The position numbers and the translations under genes were made by a program. 64,000 bases of DNA from Pseudoclavibacter chungangensis (lineage in GTDB: Bacteria; Actinomycetota; Actinomycetes; Actinomycetales; Microbacteriaceae). The notes below the pieces were generated by a model. The model was not told the DNA's origin, did no database searches, and worked only from the letters and a program-made list of their open reading frames with translations. Positions 34,267 to 44,900 of the stretch are shown in pieces. The stretch covers positions 1,922,001 through 1,986,000 of the forward strand of contig NZ_JACCFV010000001.1 in assembly GCF_013410545.1 (NCBI RefSeq). The letters run 5' to 3'. Position 1 is the first letter of the stretch; every line of letters starts with the position of its first letter.

Positions 34267-35343
34267 CTACTGCTCCGCGGCCGACCGTCCCGCCCGTGCA
34301 CCCGTCCTGCGGACTCCGGTCGAGACCGGACGGGAACGCCGACGTTCCACGACCGCGCGCGCTTCCTGCCACACGGAGCCGGGGCGGTCGAGGTGGACGA
34401 GATGTTCGGGCAGTGGGCGTCCGTGGTGCCGCATCGCGGTCGCCCACAGACGGCCTGCCCGATACGACGAGCGCACGAGCGGGCCGGACAGGACCCCGGC
34501 GAATCCGAGGGCTTCGGCCCGATCCCCCCACTCCACGAAGGCCTCGGGTTCGACCCAGCGTTCGACGGGATGATGTCGCGGTGAGGGCCGAAGGTACTGG
34601 GTGATGGTGAGCAGGTCGCACCCCGCGTGGCGCAGCTCGACCATCGCTTCCTCGATCTCGTCGTCGGTCTCCCCCATGCCGAGGATCAGGTTCGACTTCG
34701 TGACGAGCCCGCGCGCCTTCCCGTAGCGCAGGACGTCGAGGGAACGCTCGAACGTGAACGCCGGGCGGATACGACGGAAGATCCGCGGCACGGTCTCGAC
34801 GTTGTGCGCGAAGACCTCCGGAGCGGACGCCACGATGCGCTCGAGGTGTTCCTCGTTGCCCGAGAAGTCGGGAATGAGCAGTTCGACCCCGGTCGACGGG
34901 TTCATCGCGTGGATCGCGCGCACCGTCTCCGCATAGAGCCACGACCCCTCGTCCTCGAGATCGTCACGGGCGACGCCTGTGACCGTCGCGTACCGCAGAC
35001 CCATCGTGCGAACGGATTCGGCGACACGGCGCGGCTCGAGGACATCGAGCCTGGCGGGCTTGCCCGTGTCGATCTGGCAGAAGTCGCAGCGACGGGTGCA
35101 CTGGGCACCACCGATGAGGAAGGTCGCCTCACGGTCCTCCCAGCACTCGAACTGGTTCGGGCAACCGGCCTCCTGGCACACCGTATGGAGCTGCTGATCG
35201 TGGACGAGCGTCTGCAGCTCCTCGAAGGCGGGACCGCGCTTCGCCGTCGTCCGGATCCACTCGGGCTTTCGTTCGATGGGAACCGCACTGTTGCGGGCCT
35301 CGACGCGCAGCAGGCGGCGTTCGCCCCGTTCGACGGTCGTCAT
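34267..35343 (-). CDS. lipA: Lipoyl synthase (radical SAM)
   Basis: A 358-aa enzyme that inserts two sulfurs into protein-bound octanoate. It carries the auxiliary-cluster cysteines in [13 protein letters not shown], the radical SAM motif CTRRCDFC, and the C-terminal SSYRAG with the conserved Ser. The extra ~40-residue Arg-rich C-terminal tail is above the family norm. The ATG overlaps the lipB stop by 4 nt. Confidence 0.96.
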   Translation of the reverse strand: MTTVERGERRLLRVEARNSAVPIERKPEWIRTTAKRGPAFEELQTLVHDQQLHTVCQEAGCPNQFECWEDREATFLIGGAQCTRRCDFCQIDTGKPARLDVLEPRRVAESVRTMGLRYATVTGVARDDLEDEGSWLYAETVRAIHAMNPSTGVELLIPDFSGNEEHLERIVASAPEVFAHNVETVPRIFRRIRPAFTFERSLDVLRYGKARGLVTKSNLILGMGETDDEIEEAMVELRHAGCDLLTITQYLRPSPRHHPVERWVEPEAFVEWGDRAEALGFAGVLSGPLVRSSYRAGRLWATAMRHHGRPLPEHLVHLDRPGSVWQEARAVVERRRSRPVSTGVRRTGARAGRSAAEQ

Positions 35344-36092
35344 GCGAGCACCACGCGAGTCCGTCCGAGCGGGGACGTCACCGTCTCGTACCGCTCACCG
35401 ATCCGGCGCTCGAGTCCGTCGAGCAGTCGCGGTGCCAGGACCGCCGGCGTGACGTCCTGAAGGCCGGCGTCCGCGAAACTCCCGACGCCGGCGTCACTGA
35501 TCCCGCACGGCACGATGAGCCCGAACGGACGAAGATCGTTCGTGCAGTTGACGGCGACCCCGTGACTCGTGACGCCGCGGCGGATCGCGAGGCCGATCGC
35601 GGCGACCTTGCGGGCGGGCCCGCGACGATCCGCCGGGAGCCACGCACCGGAGCGACCGTCCACGCTGTCGACCCCGAGCCCGAGCTCCCGGAGCACCTCG
35701 ATCACCGCGGCTTCGACGCCGCGGACGAGACCGGACGCATCGGTGCGGTTCCTGAGCCTGCCGACGATGTACACGACGAGCTGTCCCGGTCCGTGCCAGG
35801 TGAGACGCCCGCCGCGCTCGATCGGGACCACGTCCGTCCCGTCGTAGGGGTACTCGTCGCGTGAGGCCCGACGGCCTGCCGTGTAGACGGGCGGGTGCTC
35901 GAGTGCGAGGAGGGACGGGCCACGCGCTGCGCACACGACGTCCTCGCGAAGTGCCGCCTGGAGCTCGAGGCTCGCACGGTAGTCGACGAGGCCGTCCCGA
36001 CGCACGAGCCCAGGGACGTCGGGCAGCGCGTCGACGCCGCACGGAACATCATCGGCCGCGACCCGGCCGAGCAGGTGCTGCTGGAAGGTCAT
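35340..36092 (-). CDS. lipB: Octanoyltransferase
   Basis: A 250-aa enzyme that moves octanoate from acyl carrier protein to the E2 and GcvH lipoyl domains, feeding LipA. The substrate site [12 protein letters not shown], the catalytic Lys in ARKVAAIG and Cys in [10 protein letters not shown] are all present. Its promoter seems to lie directly in front of it (TACGGT, 6 nt before the ATG at 36092), which separates lipBA transcription from argF. Confidence 0.95.
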   Translation of the reverse strand: MTFQQHLLGRVAADDVPCGVDALPDVPGLVRRDGLVDYRASLELQAALREDVVCAARGPSLLALEHPPVYTAGRRASRDEYPYDGTDVVPIERGGRLTWHGPGQLVVYIVGRLRNRTDASGLVRGVEAAVIEVLRELGLGVDSVDGRSGAWLPADRRGPARKVAAIGLAIRRGVTSHGVAVNCTNDLRPFGLIVPCGISDAGVGSFADAGLQDVTPAVLAPRLLDGLERRIGERYETVTSPLGRTRVVLA

Positions 36093-36098
36093 GCGGGC

Positions 36099-36104
36099 AC
36101 CGTA
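36099..36104 (-). promoter_or_regulatory. -10 element TACGGT of leaderless lipB
   Basis: TACGGT ends 6 nt before the lipB ATG, with no ribosome binding site in between. Confidence 0.45.
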
Positions 36105-36197
36105 GCACTTCTTGAACTCAATCCATGAATTGGATGAGCGATCGCTTGGTCCACCCCGTCCGCGAGGACGACGTGTGCGTGCGACGGATGTCCGGCG

Positions 36198-37136
36198 TCA
36201 GGAAACCGTCTCGGCCGCCTTCGCGAGCAACCACGCCAGCAGCGCCTTCTGCGCGTGGACGCGGTTCTCCGCTTCGTCCCAGATGATCGATTGCGGCCCG
36301 TCGATGACGGCTGGTTCGACCTCGTAGCCCCGGTCGGCCGGGAGGCAGTGCATGAAGACGGCGTCGGGCTTCGCGGCGGCCATGACCTCGGGCGTCACCC
36401 GGTAGGGCGAGAGGTCGTCGATGCGGCGTTGCTTCTCGTCCTCGCGCCCCATCGACACCCACGTGTCGGTGACGACGACATCGGCGTCGCGCACGAGACC
36501 GAGGAGGTCATCACCCGTCGTGACGGATCCGCCCTCCTCCGCGGCGATGCGCTCGGCGGCCTCGACGATGTCGGCGCGCGGACGGTAGCCCTCAGGTGCC
36601 ACGACCGCGACGTGCATGCCCGCGGTCGCGCACGCGAGCAGGTACGAGTGCGCCATGTTGCTCTCACCGTCACCGATGAAGACGACGCGCTGTCCCGCCA
36701 ACTCGCCGCGGTGCTCACGGATCGTGAGGAGGTCGGCGAGGAGCTGACAGGGGTGGAAGTCGTCGCTCAGGCCGTTCACGACGGGGATCGTCGTCCCCTC
36801 GGCCATCTCCTCGAGGCCCGCCTGCCCGTAGGTGCGCCACACGATCGCCTCGACCATGCGCTCCAGCACCCGGGCCGTGTCGTGGGCCGTCTCCTTGCCG
36901 AGCAATTGGCTCGATTCGGTCGAGATGACGAGTGGGGAGCCACCGAGATCGGAGATGCCGACGTGGAACGAGACGCGCGTCCGCGTCGAGGTCTTGTCGA
37001 AGATGACCGCGACCGTCTTCGGCCCCTCGAGCGGTCGCTCGGCGAACCGATCGCGCTTCAGCCGCTCGGCGAGGTCGAGGATCTCGCCCTGCTCGACGCG
37101 GGTCAGGTCGTCGTCGCGGAGGAGGTGTCGGATCAC
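36198..37136 (-). CDS. argF: Ornithine carbamoyltransferase
   Basis: A 312-aa transcarbamylase making citrulline from ornithine and carbamoyl phosphate. The carbamoyl phosphate site STRTRVSF, WRTYGQ, NGLSDDFHPCQ and the catalytic HCLPADRG are present. The GTG at 37136 has an AAGGACG site. It follows argB after 61 bp; the argD gene that normally sits between them is absent. Confidence 0.97.
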   Translation of the reverse strand: MIRHLLRDDDLTRVEQGEILDLAERLKRDRFAERPLEGPKTVAVIFDKTSTRTRVSFHVGISDLGGSPLVISTESSQLLGKETAHDTARVLERMVEAIVWRTYGQAGLEEMAEGTTIPVVNGLSDDFHPCQLLADLLTIREHRGELAGQRVVFIGDGESNMAHSYLLACATAGMHVAVVAPEGYRPRADIVEAAERIAAEEGGSVTTGDDLLGLVRDADVVVTDTWVSMGREDEKQRRIDDLSPYRVTPEVMAAAKPDAVFMHCLPADRGYEVEPAVIDGPQSIIWDEAENRVHAQKALLAWLLAKAAETVS

Positions 37137-37197
37137 GGGATCGTCCTTTCGGTGCGGATGGTCGTGCCGTTCGGGTGGAGCTTCGGAGCGTGCGCAC

Positions 37198-38097
37198 TCA
37201 CGGGTGCACCATCGTCCCGAAGCCCTCGTGGGTGAACAGTTCGAGCAGGATGGAGTGCGGCACGCGACCGTCGGTGATCGATGCCTGTTCGACGCCGCCC
37301 TCGACCGCCTCGATGCAGGCCTGCACCTTCGGGATCATGCCCGACTCGAGGCTCGGCAGCAGCTCGCGCAGTTCGGCCACCGAGATGTCCGAGACGAGGG
37401 AGTCGGTGTTCGGCCAATCGGCGTAGAGGCCGGCGACATCGGTGAGCATGACGAGCCGGGCGGCGCCCAGGGCCGCGGCGAGCGCCGCGGCCGCCCGGTC
37501 GGCGTTGATGTTGAGCGCGTGACGCGGGGCGTCGAGATCGGATGCGATCGTCGAGACGACGGGGATCCGTCCCGCCGCGATGTCGGCCTTCACGACCCGC
37601 GGGTCGACCGCCACGATCTCGCCGACGAGCCCCAGGTCGACGGGTCGCCCGTCGTTCCCGATCGTCTTGCGCCGGGCCTGGAAGAGCCCGGCGTCCTCGC
37701 CGCTCGACGCCGTCGCGATCGGTGCGACGTCGTTGATCGCGGCGACGAGCTCGCGCGCCACCTGTCCCCCGAGCACCATCCGGACGACCTCCATCGCCTC
37801 GGGCGTCGTGACGCGATACCCGCCACGGAACTCGCTGCGGATGTCGAGCCGGTCGAGCATGCGGGAGATGTGCGGGCCGCCGCCGTGCACCACGACGGGG
37901 CGGACACCCGCGTACCGGAGGAACGCGATGTCGCTCGCGAACGCTTCGAGGAGCGACGGGTCGACCATCGCGTTGCCGCCGAACTTGATGACGAGGATCT
38001 GCCCGTGATAGCGCTGCATCCACGGCAGCGCCTCGATGAGCGTCTCGACCTTGACCGTCGCCTGGGCGCGGTCGTCGTGCACCTGCTCGGGCGTCAC
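37198..38097 (-). CDS. argB: Acetylglutamate kinase
   Basis: A 299-aa amino-acid kinase that phosphorylates N-acetylglutamate, the usual point of arginine feedback. It has [41 protein letters not shown] and [18 protein letters not shown] followed by [12 protein letters not shown]. The GTG at 38097 overlaps the argJ stop (GTGA). Confidence 0.96.
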   Translation of the reverse strand: MTPEQVHDDRAQATVKVETLIEALPWMQRYHGQILVIKFGGNAMVDPSLLEAFASDIAFLRYAGVRPVVVHGGGPHISRMLDRLDIRSEFRGGYRVTTPEAMEVVRMVLGGQVARELVAAINDVAPIATASSGEDAGLFQARRKTIGNDGRPVDLGLVGEIVAVDPRVVKADIAAGRIPVVSTIASDLDAPRHALNINADRAAAALAAALGAARLVMLTDVAGLYADWPNTDSLVSDISVAELRELLPSLESGMIPKVQACIEAVEGGVEQASITDGRVPHSILLELFTHEGFGTMVHP

Positions 38098-39254
38098 GAG
38101 GCGTAGGCGCTGTTCTCGTGCACGTAGTCGTGCGTGAGGTCGTTCGTCAGGATCGTCGCGGTGTCGGTCCCGGCGTGCAGATCGATCTCGACGAGCGTGT
38201 CGCGGGGGGTCAGGTCGACGCGATCGGCGGGCTCGTGCGGCGTGCCCTCCTTGCAGACCATGACCCCGTTGATCGTGACGTCGAGCACGAGCGGATCGAA
38301 CGTCGCGTCCGTCGTGCCCGCCGCCGCGAGCACCCGGCCCCAGTTCGGGTCGTTGCCGAAGATCGCCGCCTTGAAGAGGTTCGATCGGGCGACCGCTCGG
38401 GACACGTCCTCGGCGTCCTGTTCGCTCGCGGCGCCGACCGTCGTGATCGTCACGTCGTGGCTCGCGCCCTCGGCGTCCTGCTGCAGCTTGCGGCACAGCT
38501 CGGCGCACAGCTCCGTCAGCAGCTGCGTGAACTCCGCACCGGGAGTGACACCCGAGGCGCCCGAGGCGAGGAGCACGACCGTGTCGTTCGTCGACATGCA
38601 GCCGTCCGAGTCGAGCCGGTCGAACGTCGTGCGCGTCGCGGCGCGGAGGGCCGCATCGAGACCCGCGGACTCGAGGTCGGCGTCGGTCGTGATGACGACG
38701 AGCATCGTCGCGAGGCCCGGCGCGAGCATGCCCGCCCCCTTCGCCATGGCACCGATCGTGTACCCGGGACCCTCGCGCGTCGCGGTCTTCGCGACCGTGT
38801 CGGTCGTCATGATCGCCTCGGCCGCGCGGTCTCCCGCCGCCGCACCGTCCTCGAGGACGTCCGCCGCGAGGGCGACGCCGTCGAGCACATGGCGGCGGAA
38901 CGTCTCGTCACCCACCCCGATGAGTCCCGTCGAGCACACGACGACGTCGCCCGCGGACACGCCGATCGCGTCGGCGACCGCCTCGGCCGTGTGGTGGGTC
39001 GTCGCGAAGCCGAACGCACCCGTGTAGCAGTTCGCCCCGCCCGAGTTGAGGACGACCGCGGAGACCGTGCCGTCGGCGAGCACCTGCTTCGACCAGATGA
39101 CCGGGTTCGCGATGCACCTGTTGCTCGTGAAGACGGCCGCGGCGGCGGCCGACGGCCCGTCGTTGACGACGAGTGCGACATCGCGCTTGCCCGTCGATTT
39201 GAGGCCTGCCGTCACGCCCGCGGCGCGGAAGCCCTTCGGTGCGGTCACGCTCAT
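38094..39254 (-). CDS. argJ: Bifunctional ornithine acetyltransferase / N-acetylglutamate synthase
   Basis: A 386-aa precursor that self-cleaves before a Thr to give two subunits. The cleavage motif here is [14 protein letters not shown], with Thr183 as the expected nucleophile (usual consensus KGxGMIxPxMATML). Other landmarks are [17 protein letters not shown] and the C-terminal FGNDPNWGR. It recycles the acetyl group in arginine synthesis. The ATG overlaps the argC stop. Confidence 0.96.
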   Translation of the reverse strand: MSVTAPKGFRAAGVTAGLKSTGKRDVALVVNDGPSAAAAAVFTSNRCIANPVIWSKQVLADGTVSAVVLNSGGANCYTGAFGFATTHHTAEAVADAIGVSAGDVVVCSTGLIGVGDETFRRHVLDGVALAADVLEDGAAAGDRAAEAIMTTDTVAKTATREGPGYTIGAMAKGAGMLAPGLATMLVVITTDADLESAGLDAALRAATRTTFDRLDSDGCMSTNDTVVLLASGASGVTPGAEFTQLLTELCAELCRKLQQDAEGASHDVTITTVGAASEQDAEDVSRAVARSNLFKAAIFGNDPNWGRVLAAAGTTDATFDPLVLDVTINGVMVCKEGTPHEPADRVDLTPRDTLVEIDLHAGTDTATILTNDLTHDYVHENSAYAS

Positions 39255-40297
39255 GGTGCGACTCCGTCCAGTGGGAGGCCGAGGGACTCGTCGAGCCCCA
39301 GGGCGAGGTTTGCGGATTGGATGGCGGCGCCGGCCGTGCCCTTGCCGAGGTTGTCGATCGCACTGACGGCGACGAGGCGTCCCGCGCGCTCGTCGACGCC
39401 GACACCGATCGCGGCGCGGTTCGATCCGGTCACGTCGCCGGAACGCGGCCAGACGCCGGCCGGCAGGAGGTCGATGAAGCGCTCGTCGGCGTAGACCTCG
39501 TCGAACGCGGCGCGCACGTCCGCGAGCGAGACGCCCTCGCGCAGTCGCGCGCTCGTCGTCGCGAGGATACCGCGCGACATCGGCACGATCACGGGCGTGA
39601 ACGTGAGGGCGACCTCGGTGCCGCCCGCACGACGCAGGTTCTGCCGGATCTCGGGATTGTGCCGGTGCCCGCCGTCGACGGCGTACGGGTTCGCCGAGCC
39701 GATGAGCTCCGACCCGAGCAGGTCGACCGAGGCCTTCTTGCCCGCACCCGACGGGCCGACGGCGAGGACGGCGGTCAGGTCGCGGGGCTCGACGAGTGCC
39801 CGCGTGATGGCGGGCGCGAGCGCGAAGGTCACGGCCGTGACGTTGCACCCGGGCACCGCGATGCGACGCACGCCGCCGAGCGCGGCACGCTGTCGTCCGC
39901 CGTCGGCGAGGGGCAGCTCGGGCATGCCGTAGGTCCACGAGCCGTAGTGGTCGCCACCGTAGTAGTCGGCCCAGTCCTGGGCGGATTCGAGCCGGTGGTC
40001 GGCCCCGCAGTCCACGAGGAGCGCGTCGCCACCGAGCTGTTCGGCGATGGCACCGGAGTGCCCGTGCGGGAGCGCGAGGAACACGATTTCGTGGCCGCGC
40101 AGTGAGTCCGCCGTCGTCGGCGCGAGCACGGTGTCGCCGTAGCTCGCGAGGTGCGGGTGCACGCGTCGGAGCGGCTCGCCGGCGTTCTGGTGGGCGGTGA
40201 CGGTGCGCACCTCGAACTGCGGGTGCGCGGCGAGGAGCCGCAACAGCTCTCCCCCGGCATACCCGCTGGCACCTGCGACGGCGACGGAGTAGGACAT
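39251..40297 (-). CDS. argC: N-acetyl-gamma-glutamyl-phosphate reductase
   Basis: A 348-aa NADPH-dependent reductase, third step of arginine synthesis. It has the Rossmann [23 protein letters not shown], the catalytic Cys in VPGCNVTAV, and GHRHNPEI. It heads argC-argJ-argB-argF. A TAGGAT hexamer lies 7 nt before the ATG, so it appears leaderless. It is divergent from sufS (145-bp gap). I saw no clear ArgR operator in the gap. Confidence 0.96.
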   Translation of the reverse strand: MSYSVAVAGASGYAGGELLRLLAAHPQFEVRTVTAHQNAGEPLRRVHPHLASYGDTVLAPTTADSLRGHEIVFLALPHGHSGAIAEQLGGDALLVDCGADHRLESAQDWADYYGGDHYGSWTYGMPELPLADGGRQRAALGGVRRIAVPGCNVTAVTFALAPAITRALVEPRDLTAVLAVGPSGAGKKASVDLLGSELIGSANPYAVDGGHRHNPEIRQNLRRAGGTEVALTFTPVIVPMSRGILATTSARLREGVSLADVRAAFDEVYADERFIDLLPAGVWPRSGDVTGSNRAAIGVGVDERAGRLVAVSAIDNLGKGTAGAAIQSANLALGLDESLGLPLDGVAP

Positions 40298-40304
40298 GCA
40301 CTCG

Positions 40305-40310
40305 ATCCTA
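40305..40310 (-). promoter_or_regulatory. -10 element TAGGAT of leaderless argC
   Basis: TAGGAT ends 7 nt before the argC ATG at 40297; no ribosome binding site is visible. Confidence 0.45.
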
Positions 40311-40414
40311 CGGCGTCGTCGACGTGGCCCCGCGCCGTCCTCCCCGCGCCGTCGTCCGCGGAGCCGTCGGGATGCACGGGCGTCACACTCCCGGTCCGTG
40401 CGGGCGCGCGTGGC

Positions 40415-40420
40415 TAGGCT
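40415..40420 (+). promoter_or_regulatory. -10 element TAGGCT upstream of sufS
   Basis: TAGGCT lies 22 nt before the sufS ATG, leaving room for the GGAAGGA ribosome binding site at 40431-40437, so this is a normal leadered promoter candidate. Confidence 0.4.
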
Positions 40421-40442
40421 TGCACGGTACGGAAGGACGACC

Positions 40443-41744
40443 ATGACCCGACTCACCGACTCGAGCGTCGGCCTCACCGACGCCGAGGTCGACGCGATCC
40501 GCGCGGACTTCCCCATCCTGGGCCAGTCGATCGAGGGCGAGCCGCTCGCGTATCTCGATTCGGGTGCGACCTCGCAGCGGCCCCGCCAGGTGCTCGACGC
40601 CGAGCGCGGGTTCCTCGAGCACGACTACGCGGCGGTGCACCGTGGCGCGCACACCCTCGCGGCCCGCTCGACGGAGGCGTACGAGGACGCCCGCGCGACC
40701 GTCGCGGGGTTCGTCGGTGCAGAGGCCGAACAGATCTCGTGGACACTCAATGCGACCGACGCGCTCAATCTCGTCGTGGGCGGTCTCGATCGCGCCTCCC
40801 ACGGCTTCGGCGGACCCGAGGCGAAGCGTCTCGCGCTCGGCCCGGGCGACGAGATCCTCATCACCGAGGCCGAGCACCACGCGAACCTCGTTCCCTGGCA
40901 GCAGTTGGCCCGGTCCACGGGGGCCGAGTTGCGCTACGTGCCCGTGCGCGACGACGGGACGTGGACACTCGACGACGCCGCCGCCCGCATCGGCCCACGA
41001 ACTCGCGTCGTCGCGTTCGCCCACGTCTCGAACGTCACGGGACTCGTCGCGCCCGTCGCCGAGCTCGTCGAGCTCGCGCGGGCGGTCGGCGCCGCCACGG
41101 TCCTCGACGCGTGTCAATCGGCGCCGCACCGACCACTCGACCTCCCCGCGCTCGGTGTCGACGCGGCGGCGTTCTCGGGGCACAAGATGCTGGGCCCCAC
41201 CGGCATCGGCGTCCTCTACGGCCGCCCCGAGTTCCTCGATGCGCTCCCACCCGTGCGGACGGGCGGATCGATGATCACGACCGTCACGATGGAGGCGACC
41301 GAGTTCATGGCGCCGCCGCTGCGCTTCGAAGCGGGCACGCAGCCCGTGAGCCAGGCCGTCGCACTCGCCGAGGCCGTCCGGTACCTGCAGGCGGTGGGAC
41401 TCGAGCGGATCGACGCACACGAGCGCGCGATCGGTGCGCGTCTCGTGCGCGGCCTCGAAGGCATCGACGGTGTTCGCGTCATCGGTCCGGCCGCGGACGT
41501 CCCACGGGCCGGTCTCGCGAGCTTCGCGGTCGACGGCGTCCACGCGCACGACGTGACCCAGTTCCTCGACGCCCGCGGCATCGCGGTGCGCGGCGGGCAT
41601 CACTGTGCCCAACCGTTGCACCGGCGGCTCGGGCTCACCGCCTCGACGCGTGCGAGCAGCTACCTCTACACGACGTCGTCCGAGGTCGAGCGTCTGCTCG
41701 AGGCCGTCGCCGACGTGCGGAGCTACTTCGGGGTCGCGTCGTGA
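40443..41744 (+). CDS. sufS: Cysteine desulfurase SufS
   Basis: A 433-aa PLP enzyme that takes sulfur from cysteine for Fe-S cluster assembly. The PLP lysine is K248 in [11 protein letters not shown], the substrate histidine region is [13 protein letters not shown], and the persulfide-forming Cys388 is in [10 protein letters not shown]. The group II layout matches SufS rather than IscS. Its stop overlaps the sufU GTG (GTGA). Confidence 0.95.
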   Translation: MTRLTDSSVGLTDAEVDAIRADFPILGQSIEGEPLAYLDSGATSQRPRQVLDAERGFLEHDYAAVHRGAHTLAARSTEAYEDARATVAGFVGAEAEQISWTLNATDALNLVVGGLDRASHGFGGPEAKRLALGPGDEILITEAEHHANLVPWQQLARSTGAELRYVPVRDDGTWTLDDAAARIGPRTRVVAFAHVSNVTGLVAPVAELVELARAVGAATVLDACQSAPHRPLDLPALGVDAAAFSGHKMLGPTGIGVLYGRPEFLDALPPVRTGGSMITTVTMEATEFMAPPLRFEAGTQPVSQAVALAEAVRYLQAVGLERIDAHERAIGARLVRGLEGIDGVRVIGPAADVPRAGLASFAVDGVHAHDVTQFLDARGIAVRGGHHCAQPLHRRLGLTASTRASSYLYTTSSEVERLLEAVADVRSYFGVAS

Positions 41745-42196
41745 GCGATCCGCTCGCGTCGCTGTACCAGGAGGTCATCCTCGACCACTCGAGGCGGCGG
41801 GCGGGCGAGGGCGAATTGCCCGACGCGGACGCCGCCCACTTCGAGCGCAACCCGACGTGCGGCGACGAACTGACGATGCGCGTCCGGCTCGACGCGACCG
41901 GCGAGCGCGTCAAGGCGCTCGCCTGGCAGGGCGACGGGTGCAGCATCTCCATGGCGTCCGCCTCGGTGCTCTCGGAGCTCGCCGTCGGGCGCACCGTCGA
42001 GGAGGTCGACGAGCTCGTCTCGACGTTCCGCGAGCTCCTCCGGCGTCGGGAGCCGAGCGAGGCGGACGAGGAGTTGCTCGAGGACGCGATCGCGTTCCGC
42101 GGCGTCGCGAAGTTCGTCATGCGCGTGAAGTGCGCGATGCTCGCCTGGGTCGCCCTCGAGGCGGCCGTCGCCGAGGCGCGCGTCAGCCGCGACTGA
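41741..42196 (+). CDS. sufU: SufU-type sulfur relay protein
   Basis: A 151-aa zinc protein that accepts persulfide sulfur from SufS. The three zinc/active-site cysteines are visible in NPTCGDE, WQGDGCSISMASAS and VMRVKCAMLAW, with LYQEVILDHSRRR at the N-terminus. It is translationally coupled to sufS. The scaffold genes sufBCD are not adjacent. Confidence 0.94.
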   Translation: MSDPLASLYQEVILDHSRRRAGEGELPDADAAHFERNPTCGDELTMRVRLDATGERVKALAWQGDGCSISMASASVLSELAVGRTVEEVDELVSTFRELLRRREPSEADEELLEDAIAFRGVAKFVMRVKCAMLAWVALEAAVAEARVSRD

Positions 42197-42254
42197 GCCG
42201 GCCAGAACGAACTGTCGAGCGCGACGACGTCGGCGTCGTGTCGTCGTCGGTGCC

Positions 42255-42316
42255 GACGCGAACGAGGTGGGCCCGGGTGATCCGATCGGATCGCCCGGGC
42301 CCACCTCGTTCGCGTC
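42255..42316. terminator. 29-bp bidirectional terminator between sufU and pheT
   Basis: Arms 42255-42283 and 42288-42316 pair over 29 bp with a single G-T position and a GATC loop. It lies exactly between the converging sufU and pheT stops and is the longest stem in the window. Confidence 0.88.
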
Positions 42317-42329
42317 GTGCCGGGTCGCG

Positions 42330-44900
42330 TCAGGCGCGGATGCGTGCCCCGAAGCGCTCGCCGGCGAGCGCCGCGCCCGCCTCCTTCGCCGCCGTCGCCT
42401 CCGCCGCGGTGAGCGTGCGGTCGTCGGCCCGGAAGCGCAGCGCGAACGTGAGCGACTTCTCGTCGTCCTCGAGCCCGCGCCCGCGGTAGTCGTCGACGAG
42501 GTGCACGTGCTCGAGCAGCTCGCCGGCCCCCTCGACGACCGCGGCCCGGACGTCGCCGGCCGGGACGTCCGCCGCGACGACGAGCGAGAGGTCCTGCGTC
42601 GCCGCGGGGAACCCGACGATCGTCGCGGCGACGACGTCCCGCCTGCCGAGCTCGATCACGGCGCTCAGGTCGAGGTCGACCGCACCGACGACGCGCGGCA
42701 GATCGTGCGCCTCGGCGACGTCCGGGTGCAGCTCGCCCGCGTAGCCGACGACGTGCGACGTCCCCTCGGCGTCGACGACGACGAGTTCGGCGCAGCGGCC
42801 GGGGTGGAACGCGTGATGCGTCGCCTGTCGGACACCGATCTCGCACGCGGTCGCGAGGCCCACACGCCGGACGAGCTCGATCGCGTCCTGCCAGCCGTAG
42901 TCCGCGGCCGCCAGGTGCGGCGACTTCTCGGTGCGCTCCCCCACGAGGACCGCGCCCAGGCCGCGCGGCTGCGAGGGCAGCCCGTCGGCGAGCGCCTGCA
43001 GCTCCGCGTCGAGCGGCCGACCGCTCGTGTCGGGCAGCTCGGCGACACCGAGCTCCTGCCCCTCGCCTGGCCGGAAGAGCGTGCCGATCTCGAAGATCGC
43101 GAGGTCCGTGAGACCGCGGGAACGATTGCGGTGGGCGACGCCGAGGAGGCCCGGGAGCATGCTCGTCCGGAGCCAGGCGGTCGTCGCATCGAGCGCGTTC
43201 GCGAGCTTGACGGCGGGCGTCGTGCCGTCGTCGGGACGGCCGAAGCGATCGTTGTCCGCGACCGTCGTGAACGGATAGCTCAGCACCTCCGTCGCCCCCC
43301 ACGCCGCGAGCACGTCGGCCGTCTGGCGGCGGAGCCGCTGCTCGCGCGTGAGGCCGCGCCCGGGAGGCGCGACGGGGAGGACGGAGGGGATGCGCTCGAA
43401 GTCGCAGAGTCGGCCGACCTCCTCGACGAGCGCCACCTGGTTCACGAGATCGGGACGCCAGCTCGGCGGCGTGACACCGAGTACGCCCGGTGCCTCCTCC
43501 CACACCTCGCAGCCGACGGCCGTGAGCGCGCCGACGATCTCGTCGTCCGCGTACTCGACGCCCATGATCCGCTCGGGTGCGTCCACGGGGAGCGTGAGCG
43601 CCTCGGGCGTCGGGAAGCGGGTGAAGAGGGATCCCGACGGCTGCAGCTCGCCGCCAGCGAGCAGCACCATGAGCTCCGCCACGCGCGCTCCGGCGACCTG
43701 CGCGACGCGCGGGTCGACGCCGCGCTCGAAACGTCGCGACGCCTCGCTCGGCAGCTTGTGCCGCCGCGCCGTGCGGGCGATCGAGATGGGCGAGAACCCG
43801 GCGGCCTCGATGTAGACGTCGGTCGTCTCGGGGCCGAGTTCGGTCTCGGCCCCGCCCATGACGCCCGCCAGACCGATCGCGCCGCGGTCGTCCGTGATGA
43901 CGAGGTCCTCGGTGCTCAGGTCACGGACCTTGCCGTCGAGGGTCTCGAGTCGCTCGCCCGCCTCGGCCCGCCGCACACCGATGCCTCCGCGCAGTCGCGA
44001 GAGGTCGTAGCCGTGGATCGGCTGCCCGAGTTCGAGCATGACGTAGTTCGTGATGTCGATGAGCAGGCCGAGGGGTCGGATGCCCGCGAGCGTGAGTCGC
44101 GCGCGCATCCACGGCGGGGTCGGTAGGGTCGGGTCGACACCCGTGACGACCGTCCCGGAGAACACGGTCACGGCGTCCTGATCACGGACGCTCGTGTCCT
44201 CCGTGACCGTGACCGGCACGCGGACCGCTCCGGGATCGGTCGCGAGCGCATCGTGGGCGATGGCCTCGAGTTCCGGCCGCACGGCGGGATCGTGGAACGT
44301 CGCGCCCGTCGCGTGCGAGTACTCGCGGCCGAGGCCGCGGATCGACATCGCGTAGCCGCGGTCGGGCGTCACGTTGACCTCGATCGCCTGCTCGTCGAGA
44401 CCGAGGAGCGCCTTCGCATCGCTGCCCACCTCGGGGTCGAGGCCGAGGGTCGCGAGCACGAGGATGCCGTCGTGCTCGTCACCGAGCCCGAGTTCGCGCA
44501 CCGAGGCGATCATGCCGTCGGACACGTGCCCGTACGTCTTCCGCGCGGCGATCGCGAAACCACCCGGCAGCACGGCGCCCGGCAGCGTCACGACGACCTT
44601 GTCGCCGACCTCGAAGTTGTGCGCCCCGCAGACGATGCCACGGACGTCGGCACCGCCGTCGGCCGTCTCCTCCCCCTCGGGGGCGACGCGGACGAGGCAC
44701 CAGTTGATGGTCTTCCCGTTCGACTGCGGCTCGGGCGTGCGCTCGAGCACCTCACCGACGACCACGGGGCCGGTCACGTCGAAGCCGTGCACCGCCTCGT
44801 CCTCGAGCCCGACGCGCACGAACGCGTCGAGCACGTGCTTCGGCTTCACCTGGACGGGGAGGTCGACGACCTCACGCAACCAACCGATCGGTGCGCGCAC
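42330..44900 (-). CDS. pheT: Phenylalanyl-tRNA synthetase beta subunit
   Basis: An 856-aa subunit of the PheS2T2 enzyme. Domains in order: N-terminal B1 with tRNA-binding OB fold (residues ~40-155: VVVGEVLERTPEPQSNGKTINWCLV), B3/B4 editing region (~210-400), B5 (~410-475), the inactive synthetase-like core (~480-700), and a C-terminal ferredoxin-fold anticodon-binding domain (~760-856: PAATQDLSLVVAADVPAGDV). The GTG at 44900 directly abuts the pheS stop. Confidence 0.97.
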   Translation of the reverse strand: MRAPIGWLREVVDLPVQVKPKHVLDAFVRVGLEDEAVHGFDVTGPVVVGEVLERTPEPQSNGKTINWCLVRVAPEGEETADGGADVRGIVCGAHNFEVGDKVVVTLPGAVLPGGFAIAARKTYGHVSDGMIASVRELGLGDEHDGILVLATLGLDPEVGSDAKALLGLDEQAIEVNVTPDRGYAMSIRGLGREYSHATGATFHDPAVRPELEAIAHDALATDPGAVRVPVTVTEDTSVRDQDAVTVFSGTVVTGVDPTLPTPPWMRARLTLAGIRPLGLLIDITNYVMLELGQPIHGYDLSRLRGGIGVRRAEAGERLETLDGKVRDLSTEDLVITDDRGAIGLAGVMGGAETELGPETTDVYIEAAGFSPISIARTARRHKLPSEASRRFERGVDPRVAQVAGARVAELMVLLAGGELQPSGSLFTRFPTPEALTLPVDAPERIMGVEYADDEIVGALTAVGCEVWEEAPGVLGVTPPSWRPDLVNQVALVEEVGRLCDFERIPSVLPVAPPGRGLTREQRLRRQTADVLAAWGATEVLSYPFTTVADNDRFGRPDDGTTPAVKLANALDATTAWLRTSMLPGLLGVAHRNRSRGLTDLAIFEIGTLFRPGEGQELGVAELPDTSGRPLDAELQALADGLPSQPRGLGAVLVGERTEKSPHLAAADYGWQDAIELVRRVGLATACEIGVRQATHHAFHPGRCAELVVVDAEGTSHVVGYAGELHPDVAEAHDLPRVVGAVDLDLSAVIELGRRDVVAATIVGFPAATQDLSLVVAADVPAGDVRAAVVEGAGELLEHVHLVDDYRGRGLEDDEKSLTFALRFRADDRTLTAAEATAAKEAGAALAGERFGARIRA

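Noticed and set aside
37133..38023. An open frame overlapping argB on the same strand that could hide the missing argD
   Set aside because: Its translation has no aminotransferase motif and it is an out-of-frame shadow of argB.
42266..42308. Reading frames on both strands beginning with the same MGPGDPIGSPG sequence
   Set aside because: This is caused by the terminator palindrome being read in both directions, not by duplicate genes.
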